Assembly: GCF_030463565.1 (NCBI RefSeq)
Contig: NC_134675.1
Span: forward strand, 16,265,862 to 16,329,861
Direction: 5' to 3'
Source of the DNA: Pelecanus crispus
Lineage: Eukaryota; Chordata; Aves; Pelecaniformes; Pelecanidae
Length of the DNA: 64,000 nt
The position numbers and the translations under genes are program-made. Shown here piece by piece: positions 51,733 to 61,065 of the stretch; the first letter of the stretch is position 1, and each line of letters begins with the position of its first letter. Under the pieces are notes generated by a model, which did not search any database, was not told the origin of the DNA, and worked only from the letters and a program-made list of their open reading frames with translations.

Positions 51733-54700
51733 TTAGCTATTTTCACCCAAAATCAAATTCCCTTGAGGTACACATTGGGCTCCCCCATCCTTTCGCATCA
51801 CCCACCAAGTGCACCCAGGTCCTTGAGCAAAAGCAATCCCACGAATGGGTTTGCCTTTGCCAGAGGGGGAAGTAACCCAGACTGTCTTCCCCAGCATATT
51901 TTTCATGTGCACTACAGGAACTTTATCTCCTTCTACAGTACGTAAAAGTTTTGATTGGGCAGGGCCAGCTCGATTGGCAGATCCCCTGGTGTTGACTAAC
52001 CAGGTGGCTTTTGCTAAATGCGTATCCCAATGTTTAAACGTCCCACCACCCATTGCTCTCAGGGTAGTCTTTAACAATCCATTGTATCGCTCAATTTTCC
52101 CGGAGGCTGGTGCATGGTAAGGGATGTGATACACCCACTCAATGCCGTGCTCTTTGGCCCAGGTGTCTATGAGGTTGTTTCGGAAATGAGTCCCGTTGTC
52201 TGACTCAATTCTTTCTGGGGTGCCATGTCGCCACAGGACTTGCTTTTCAAGGCCCAGGATGGTGTTCCGGGCGGTGGCATGGGGCACGGGATATGTTTCC
52301 AACCATCCAGTGGTTGCTTCCACCATGGTGAGCACATAGCGCTTGCCTTGGCGGATCTGTGGGAGCGTGATGTAATCAATCTGCCAGGCCTCCCCATATT
52401 TATATTTCAGCCATCGTTCACTATACCCGAGGGGCTTGAACTGCTTGGCTTGCTTGATTGCAGCGCATGTTTCACACTCATGAATAACCTGTGCAATACT
52501 GTCCATAGTTAAGTCCACCCCTCGATCACGAGCCCATTTATACGTTGCATCCCTTCCTTGATGGCCTGAGGCGTCATGGGCCCACCGAGCTATAAATAAT
52601 TCACCCTTATGTTGCCAGTCCAAATCCACCTGAGCCACTTCAAACTTAGCAGCCTGATCTACTTGCTGGTTGTTTTGATGTTCTTCAATGGCCCGACTCT
52701 TAGGTACATGAGCATCTACATGACGAACTTTTGCAACCAGGTTCTCTACCCGGGCAGCAATATCTTGCCACAATGCGGCAGCCCAGATGGGTTTGCCTCT
52801 GCGCTGCCAGTTGCTCTGCTTCCATTGCTGCAGCCACCCCCACAGGGCATTTGCCACCATCCATGAGTCAGTATAGAGATAAAGGACTGGCCACTTTTCT
52901 CTTTCAGCAATATCTAAAGCCAGCTGGATGGCTTTCACCTCTGCAAACTGACTCGACTCCCCTTCTCCTTCAGCAGTTTCTGCGACTTGTCGTATAGGAC
53001 TCCATACAGCAGCTTTCCACCTCTGATGCTTTCCCACAAGACGACAGGACCCATCAGTGAACAGGGCATATTGCTTTTCATTTTCTGGCAATTTATTATA
53101 CAGTGGGGCCTCTTCAGCACGTGTCACCTCCTCCTCTGGTGATATTCTAAGGTTTTTTCCTTCTGGCCAGTCCATGATCACTTCCAAGATTCCTGGGCGA
53201 CTGGGGTTTCCTATTCGAGCCCGTTGTGTGATCAATGCAACCCACTTACTCCATGTAGCATCAGTTGCATGATGTGTAGAGGGGACCCTCCCTTTGAACA
53301 GCCAGCCCAGCACCGGCAGTCGGGGTGCCAGCAGGAGCTGTGCTTCAGTACCAACCACTTCTGAAGCAGCTCGAACCCCTTCATATGCTGCCAAAATCTC
53401 TTTCTCAGTTGGAGTATAGCGGGCTTCGGATCCTCTGTATCCCCGACTCCAAAACCCTAGGGGTCGACCTCGAGTCTCCCCTGGTGCTTTCTGCCAGAGG
53501 CTCCAGGTAGGGCCATTCTCCCCGGCTGCAGTGTAGAGCACATTTTTAATATCCTGCCCTGCCCGGACTGGCCCAAGGGCTACTGCATGAACTATCTCAC
53601 GTTTAATTTGTTCAAAGGATTTTGTTGTTGCTCAGGGCCCCATTTGAATTCGTTCTTCTTCCGGGTCACTTGATAGAGAGGGCTTACGATCTGGCTGTAA
53701 TTTGGAATATGCATTCTCCAAAACCCCACAACGCCTAAGAAAGCTTGTGTTTCCTTTTTGCTAGTTGGTGGGGACATAGCTGTTATTTTGTTGATCACAT
53801 CCATTGGGATCTGACAACGTCCATCTTGCCATTTTATTCCTAAAAACTGGATCTCCTGTGCAGGCCCCTTGACCTTACTCTGTTTTATGGCAAAACCGGC
53901 CTTCAGAAGGATTTGGACTATTTTCTTTCCCTTCTCAAAAACTTCTTCTGCTGTGTTGCCCCACACAATGATGTCATCAATGTACTGCAGATGTTCTGGA
54001 GCTTCACCCTGTTCCAGTGCTGTCTGGATCAGTCCATGGCAAATGGTGGGGCTGTGCTTCCACCCCTGGGGCAGTCGGTTCCAGGTGTACTGAACACCCC
54101 TCCAGGTAAAAGCAAACTGGGGTCTGCACTCTGCTGCCAAAGGGATGGAGAAAAATGCATTAGCAATATCAATTGTGGCATACCACTTAGCTGCCTTTGA
54201 CTCCAGTTCATATTGAAGTTCTAGCATGTCTGGCACGGCAGCACTCAGCGGCGGTGTAACTTTGTTCAGGCCACGATAGTCCACTGTTAGTCTCCACTCC
54301 CCATTAGACTTTCGCACTGGCCATATGGGACTGTTAAAGGGTGAGCGAGTCTTGCTGATCACTCCCTGGCTCTCCAGTCAACGAATCAGGTTATGGATGG
54401 GAATCAGGGAGTCTCGGTTGGTGCGATATTGCCGCCTGTGCACAGTTGTGGTAGCGATCAGCACCTGTTGTTCCTCAACCTTCAGCAACCCTACAATCGA
54501 AGGGTCCTCTGAGAGACCGGGCAAGGTGGACAACTGTTTAATTTCCTCTGTCTCCAAAGCAGCTATACCAAAAGCCCACCGGTACCCTTTTGGGTCCTTG
54601 AAATACCCTCTCCTGAGGTAGTCTATGCCAAGAATGCACGGAGCCTCTGGGCCAGTCACAATGGGGTGCTTTTGCCACTCATTCCCAGTTAGGCTCACTT

Positions 54701-54917
54701 CAGCTTCCAGTACAGTGAGCTGTTGGGATCCCCCTGTCACTCCAGAAATACAAATGGGTTCTGCCCCTCTATAGTTTGATGGCATTAGCGTGCACTGTGC
54801 ACCAGTGTCCACTAGAGCCTTATACTCCTGTGGGTCTGACGTTCCAGGCCATCGAATCCACACAGTCCAGTAAACCCGGTTGTCCCTTTCCTCCACCTGG
54901 CTGGAGGCAGGGCCCCT
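51733..54917 (-). pseudogene. pol: pol of E4: protease-RT-RNase H-integrase (disabled)
   Basis: Domains are as in E1. The protease has DTGAQCT and the RT has TIDIANAFF and YIDDI. RNase H has FTDGSC and an intact YTDSW. Integrase has a complete zinc site (HECETC), QIDYI, ESDNGTHF and GKIERYNG. Breaks are CGA to TGA at 54378-54380 at the start of RT, and two extra bases near 53620 in the RT thumb region. From 53541 to the end (602 codons) the frame is open. This is the best-preserved RNase H-integrase in the window. Confidence 0.92.
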
Positions 54918-54920
54918 CTA
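54885..54920 (-). promoter_or_regulatory. gag-pol UAG and hairpin, E4 copy
   Basis: TAG (54918-54920, minus) is followed in frame by pol. The CCTCC/GGAGG stem is conserved. Confidence 0.5.
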
Positions 54921-56897
54921 ACACTGGTCACAGTATTCGCTGTTCACTTCCTGTAAATGTGAATCAAAAGTCCCCTGATCAAGGTCGGAAGTAAAATTAG
55001 CCCTCTTCCTCTCTCTCGGGAACTGCTCACTGGAAACTGGAGCTGCAATTTTCCTGGGAGAACCGCCTTTTCTAATAGTTTTTCCTTGCAACTCACGCAC
55101 CCGTGCCTCTAAGGTTGAGGTGGGTTTTCCATCCCACTTTCTCATGTCCTCTCCATAATCACGCAGGTAGAACCACAGGGTGCCCCGTGGTGTGTATCCT
55201 CTTCATCCTCTCTCTTGAGCATAGGGACGTTGACTCCTAATGGCTGAGACACTGGTCCGTGCAGGTGGGGAGTAGGACAGATCCTCTCTGAGTTGTTGGA
55301 ACTCTTGGCACAGTTTTTCCACAGCCGAGACACAGGCCTGTAGGGAGGAAGAGAGCTTTTCTTCGTAGTCCCGGAGTTGTCTAGCCACTTCATCCACCAT
55401 TGGTGCCTCGTCGTCTTTCCAGGCTAGTATTGCCAACGAGTTGGAATACGATGCTGGTGCGCTCCGTACCACCTTCCGCCACATGGATTGTGTGCACCTG
55501 ACTTCATCTGGGTCTTTGGGTAACCGCTCATCATTCAGGTCACTGTAAATCACCTCCAGCACGCCTAATTCCCTCAGGTACTGGATACCTTTCTCTACGG
55601 TGGTCCATTTGCTTGGGCGGTATAAAACATCCTCCTTGAAGGGATACCTTTCCTTCACGCTTGACAGAAGTCGCCTCCAGAGGCTGAGCGGTTTTGCCCC
55701 TTTTCCAATTGCTTTGTCAATGCCCCCTTCCCTGGAAAGGGATCCCAGCTGCTTGGCTTCCCTACCCTCTAAATCCAGGCTACTGGCCCCGTTATCCCAG
55801 CATCGGAGCAGCCAGGTGATGATGTGCTCGCCTGGATGACGACCGAAATCTTTTCGCATATCTCGCAGCTCACTCAGCGATAGGGATCGGGTGGTCACCA
55901 TCTCATTTATGGGTTCTTCCTCCTCTGGTTCTCGTGATGGCCCTGGTTCATCTTCATCCCTTACTAAACGAACTGATTTCCTCGTGTATTTTTTCTTCTG
56001 TATAGGGGCAACTGATACCGGCGCAGGTTGGTTCTCTGGTTTAGCCGCAGTGCCTGCCATTGGGGTTGGAGTGGCTGCAGTGCCTGTGGTGGGTGTTGGA
56101 GTAGCTGCAGTGCTTGTGGCTGTGGTTGGAGTAGCCACAGTGCTCATGGCTGTGGTTGGAGTAGCTGCAAGGCCTGTTGTTTTGTCATCAGATCCAGAGA
56201 CCCTCTCTTTCCCTTGAGGGTACTGAATAGTGTTGAACAGGGCTCTATAAGCATGGGCCAGTCCCCAGCATGTTGCAATGAGTTGTGTCTCTTTGGAGTT
56301 GCCAGGGTGAGAACATACTTCTTCCAAATACTTTACTAGTTCTTCAGGATTCTGCACTTGTTCAGGGGTGAAGTTCCAAAACACTGGAGGTCCCCACTGC
56401 CCTAGGTACTTGCGCATACGATCCCACACACCCTGCCACTCATAACTCTCCAGCCTTGGGGCAGATCTCTGGATGATATTCTTAAATTGCTTACTAACCT
56501 TTGTCAAAACCAAAACAATATTCCCAAGAAGTATCAATAGAAGTATCTTAACTGCCCAGGGATGTTCAAAATACTGAAAACTTTCTGTAATGAGGGAGGA
56601 AGCATTATAGAATAAGGTAATGAAGGTGCCATTCTGTAGTTCCTCCACAACAAACGTCTCCGAGGGAAAGGTATAATTGCTAACTCTCTCCATGAGGTGG
56701 TACCCGAAGTACAGTAATGACTTGTGTATAAAACCCAGATACAAAACCATGCTCAAGGTCAGGATTTTGATAAGGAACCTCCCAATCAAAACATCCTTAA
56801 TCACTGCAGAGCATAGCGCGCTGCACAGAGCAACACCAAGCTTTAACATGCACAGCCAAGAAAAGAACATGGTACAGATCAGATGAACTAATATCAT
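54918..56897 (-). pseudogene. gag: Gag of E4 with N-terminal membrane region (one nonsense codon)
   Basis: The first ATG (56895-56897) opens MILVHLICTMFFSW, followed by hydrophobic segments, NYT and NGT sites, the Thr/Ala/Pro repeat (about five units) and the ERVL/Fv1-like capsid (SELRDMRKDF, WLLRCWDNG, YLRELGVLE). A TGA at 55203-55205 replaces a Tyr codon after PYAQERG. The last 95 or so codons remain open to TAG at 54918. The ATG here supports the start missing in E3. Confidence 0.88.
56040..56180 (-). repeat. 30-bp coding minisatellite in E4 gag
   Basis: About five units (TAATPTPTTG type), one fewer than in E3. Confidence 0.7.
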
Positions 56898-56964
56898 GAC
56901 CGGCAACTGTTAACAGATTCCTTAATACACTCTAGTTAATCTGTTCTTATCTCAAACCCTTCGT

Positions 56965-56982
56965 GCCCCACGTTGGGCACCA
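56965..56982 (-). promoter_or_regulatory. Primer binding site of E4
   Basis: TGGTGCCCAACGTGGGGC on the minus strand, one change (C to T) from E3, 8 bases inside the LTR. Confidence 0.85.
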
Positions 56983-56990
56983 AAAAGGAC

Positions 56991-57551
56991 TGTCGTGGTT
57001 TAGTCCCAGCCAGCAACTCAGTACCACGCAGCCGCTCGCTCACTCCCCCTACCCTGATGGGATGGGGGAGAGAATCGGAGGAGTAAGAGTGAGAAACACT
57101 CCTGGGTTGAGATAAGAACAGTTTAAGAATTGAAATAAAGTAAAATAATAATAATAACAATATAATAATAATAGTAATAATAATATACAAAGCAAGTGAT
57201 GCACAATGCAATTGCTCACCACCCGACGACCGATACCCAGACAGTTCCCGAGCAGCGGTCGCTGCTCCCCGGCCAACCCCCCCAGTTTATATACTGAGTA
57301 TGATGTCATATGGTATGGAATAGCCCTTTGGTCAGTTTGGATCAACTATTCTGGCTGTGCCCCCTCCCAGTTTCTTGTGCGCCTGGCAGAGCATGGGAAG
57401 CTGAAAAAGTCCTTGACTAGCATAAGCAGTACTCAGCAACAACTAAAAACATCAGCGTGTTATCAACATTCTTCTCCTACTAAATCCAAAACACAGCACT
57501 ATGCCTGCTGCTAGGAAGAAAATGAACTCTATCCCAGCCGAAACCAGGACA
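56991..57551 (-). repeat. 5' LTR of E4 (561 bp)
   Basis: Identical to 50702-51262 except for three substitutions, all within about 30 bases of one another in U3. TGATGTCA and the TATA box are present. Confidence 0.95.
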
Positions 57552-57693
57552 GCAACCAATGCTAGATGGAGTTAAGTAGGTAGTGCTGATAACGCCACGG
57601 ACTCCAATGGGAAACCCCAACGGGAAACCCCAACCACCCAGGAATCCTGGACGAGATCATGGACTGGCCAGATGGCAGAGATTTCAGAGCATT
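57552..57693 (+). pseudogene. pol: E6 pol, RT-RNase H linker piece
   Basis: After the duplicated GCAAC the sequence continues pol (GGGAAACCCCAACCACCCAG and ATCATGGACTGGCCAGATGG, matching GNPSRPGILEVIMDWPEGK of E1). It is cut by an LTR fragment at about 57694. Confidence 0.75.
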
Positions 57694-58012
57694 GCTGTGG
57701 TGGGTTTGACCTTGGCTGGATGCCATGTGCCACCAAGCTGCTCTATCGCTCCCCTCCTCAGCAGGACAGGTGGGGAGAAAATGAGATTAAAAAAAAAAAA
57801 ACAACCCCTAAAACCTGGTGGTCAAGATAAAGGCAGTTTAATTAAAAAAAGTAAAAGCAAAGGCCGCGGCGCGGAAGCAAAAGAAAAAGAAACAAAGACT
57901 TTATTCTCTGCTTCCCATCAGCAGGTGGCGTCCAGCCACTTCGTGGGAAGGAGGACTTCGGTACGTGTAGCAGTTGCTCCGGAAGACCAAATGCAAATGA
58001 CGACGGTCCCCC
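57694..58012 (-). repeat. LTR fragment inserted in E6 pol
   Basis: TGTGGTGGGTTTGACCTTGG is the reversed LTR end. The fragment has a polyA run and CAAAGACTTTATTCTCTGCT, and ends near CCCCCCTTCACTCCACC. Part of the RNase H sequence of E6 is lost with it. Confidence 0.65.
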
Positions 58013-58888
58013 CCTTCACTCCACCATTGGGAGTGGAAAGTGGTAGGAAACCATCGGGAGTGGAAAGCTGCTGCGTGGAGTCCACATGACAAGTTGTTGA
58101 AGCCCTTGAAGGAGAAGGCGACTCGAGTCAGTTTGCAGAAGTGAAAGCCATCCAGCTGGCCTTAGGTATTGCTGAATGAGAAAAGTGGACAGGATTCTAT
58201 ACTGACTCATGGCTGGTGGCGAATGCCCTGTAGGGGTGGTTACAGCAATGGAAGCAGAGCAACTGGCAGCGCAGAGGCAAACCCATCTGGGCTGCCGCAT
58301 TGTTGAACGATATTACTGCCCGGGTAGAGAACCTGGTTGTAAAAGTTCGTCACGTAGGTGCTCACGTACCCAGGAGTGGGGCCACTGAACAACATCAAAA
58401 CAACCAGCAGGTGGATCAGGCTGCTAAGGTTGAAGTGGCTCAGGAGGATCTAGACTGGCAACATAAGGGTGAATTATTTATAGCTCTGTGGGCCCATGAC
58501 ACCTCAGGCCATCAAGGAAGAGATGCAACATATAGCTGGGCTCCTGATCGAGGGGTGGACTTAACCCTGAACGCTATTGCACAGGTTATTCACGAATGTG
58601 AAACGTGCTGAAATAAAGCAAGACAAGCAGTTCAAGCCTCTCTGGTATGGTGGACGATGGCTGAAATATAAATATGGGGAGGCCTGGCAGATTGATTATA
58701 TCACACTCCCACAAACCTGCCAAGGCAAGCGCTATATGCTCACCATGGTGGAAGCAACCACTGGATGGCTGGAAACATATCCTGTGTCCCATGCCACAGC
58801 CCAGAACAATATCCTGGACCTTGAAAAGCAAGTCCTGTGGCAACATGGGACCCCAGAAAGAATCGAGTCAGACAACGGGACTCAATAG
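58013..58888 (+). pseudogene. pol: E6 pol, RNase H and integrase remnant
   Basis: RNase H pieces run up to ALGIAE, then a TGA at the same codon as in E1 (58177-58179), YTDSW with Asp kept, and the integrase zinc region HQGRDATYSWAPDRG with HECETC. Further pieces are QIDYITLP, the AT(T)GWLETYPV block and RIESDNGTQ. The match to the family ends at 58888, so the last third of integrase is missing. Confidence 0.8.
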
Positions 58889-59536
58889 ATACCTCATAAA
58901 CTGGAAGATGCAACTATTGAGCAGTGAAAGAGGCGGCAAATACTCAGCATTTAAATAGTTTTACATGCAGCCATTTCCTCCCATTGACTTGTGGGAAGCT
59001 TGTCTTATGCAAAGGGAAACATCAGTCAGAGAGCTGTAGTAAGCAGGATGCCAGCTGTAAATACTAGTGTTGTCCCTTCTGTCCCTCCAATGCATATGCA
59101 GATCTCCAAACCATTTTACCAGATAGGGTTACTTCAGAAGTATATACAAGCAATATCCTTTTCTAGCCGCAGTGCAAGGAGCAAGTCATGCCTTTCTCAG
59201 ATATTCCATCATTGATCCTACAGATATTAGGTGGCATAGCTCCAGTCTTCTGTTCCCCAAACAGGGTCCAAAACTCTCAAGCTTACTAACGTAGAAGATG
59301 CTGATTTGGACCAGCTCAGTGGCCCACCACATTCCAGTACCTGTCTCCCAAAGTGGCTCAGATGAGCCACAAAGAAATGTCATCAGTCAGCTATGAGATA
59401 TAATCAATGACCTTGTAATGAGTGCATCCTATGTCCTAAAACTAGAGCTCAATTCTTTCTAAGCTTCTTAAAAACACCCCCCACAAAAAACCCAACACAC
59501 ACACTTCTGCGGCAACTCTGTATATTCCTGCTGCTC
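58889..59536 (+). other. Unannotated DNA
   Basis: Nothing recognised. Confidence 0.4.
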
Positions 59537-61065
59537 TCAGATTATAGAATCATAGAATCGTTTAGGTTGGAAAAGACCTTTACGATCATCCAATCCAACC
59601 ATTAACCTAACATTACCAAGTCTACAACTAAACCAATTAAGGGTAGAGTAGCAATTTCATGTTTCCTGGCTTGCTGGCTGGATTATTTTTTAATGAAAGT
59701 AAAAACTAGGAATCATTGAGGTTGGAAAGGACCTCTAAGATCATCAGTCCAACCATCAACCCAACACCACCATGCCTACTAAACCATGTCCCAAAGTGCC
59801 ACGTCTACCTGTTTTTTGAACACTTCCAGCGATGGTGACTCCACCACCTCTCTGGGCAGCCTGTTCCTATGCTTGACTACTCTTTCCCTGAAGAAATTTT
59901 TCCTAATATCCAATCTAAATCTCCCCTGGCACAACTTGAGCCCATTTCCTCTCGTCCTATTGCTAACTACATGGGAGAAGAGACCAACACCCACCTCACT
60001 ACTACCTCCTTTCAGGTAGTTGTAGAGAGCGATAAGGTCTCCCCTCAGCCTCCTCTTCTCCAGGCTAAACAACCCCAGTTCCCTCCGCCGCTCCTCATAA
60101 GACTTGTGCTCTAGAGCCTTCACTAGCTTTGCTTCCCTTCTCTGGACACGCTCCAGCACCTCAATGTCTTTCTTGTATTGAGGGACCCAAAACTGGACAC
60201 AGTATTCCAGTTGCGGCCTCACCAGCGCCGAGTACAGGGGCACAATCACCTCCCTGCTCCTGCTGGCCACACTATTCCTGATACAAGCCAGGATGCTGTT
60301 GGCCTTCTTGGCCACCTGGGCACACTGCTGGCTCATGTTCAGCCGGCTGTCTACCAACACCCCCAGGTCCTTTTTGGCCAGGCAGCTTTCCAGCCACTCT
60401 TCCCCAAGCCTGTAGCGCTGCATGGGGTTGTTGTGACCCAAGTGCAGGACCCGGCGCTTGGCCTTGTTAAACCTCATACAGTTGGCCTCGGCCCATCGAT
60501 CCAGCCTGTCCAGATCCCTCTGCAGGGCCATCCTACCCTCCAGCAGATCAACACTCCCACCCAGTTTGGTGTCATCTGCAAACTTACTGAGGGCGCACTC
60601 AATCCCCTCATCCAGATTGTTAATAAAGATATTAAACAAGACTGGCCCCAAAACTGAGCCCTGGGGAACACCGCTTGTGACTGGTCGCCAACTGGACTTA
60701 ACTCCATTCTCCTCAACTCTCTGGGCTCGGCTACCCAGCCAGTTTTTTACCCAACGCAGAGTACGCCCATCCAAGCCATGAGCCTCCAGCTTCCCTAGGC
60801 GAATGCTGTGGGAGACAGTGTCAAAGGCTTTACTGAAGACCAAGTAGATGACGTCCACAGCCTTTCCCTCATCCACTAGGCGGGTCACCAGGTCATAGAA
60901 GGAGATCAGGTTGGTCAGGCAGGACCTGCCTTTCATGAACCCATGCTGGCTGGGCCCGATCACCTGGTTGACCTGCACATGCCTGTTGAGCACACTCAAG
61001 ATGAACCGCTCCATAATCTTCCCTGGCACTGAGGTCAGGCTGACAGGCCTGTAGTTCCACGGATC
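59537..61065 (-). mobile_element. CR1 LINE, 5' truncated, with second CR1 tail
   Basis: On the minus strand it begins in the CR1 reverse transcriptase and runs to the CR1 3' end near 59715. It then has the same 75-base spacer and second CR1 tail as the unit at 16587-17521. The other unit begins about 0.6 kb further into the element. Confidence 0.82.
59779..61029 (-). pseudogene. CR1 reverse transcriptase C-terminal part (416 codons, open)
   Basis: It has the RT pieces [37 protein letters not shown] and FADDTKLGG (catalytic box), then [11 protein letters not shown] and the C-terminal [14 protein letters not shown]. In motif A the sequence is YLVFSKAFD, where the family has Asp in place of Val, so a catalytic residue is missing. 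The endonuclease and RT N-terminus are absent because of 5' truncation, so it is not a working gene. Confidence 0.8.

Larger units (their letters stand above)
50702..57551 (-). mobile_element. ERVL-type copy E4, full length, youngest in the window (6.85 kb)
   Basis: Minus strand: 5' LTR 56991-57551, primer binding site, gag, UAG, pol, 3' non-coding region, 3' LTR 50702-51262. It is flanked by GCAAC. The LTRs differ at three positions only. It sits in E6. Gag has one nonsense codon. Pol has one nonsense codon and one frameshift. Confidence 0.95.

Noticed and set aside
58889..59536. Continuation of E6 integrase
   Set aside because: After RIESDNGTQ the sequence no longer matches any copy in either strand.
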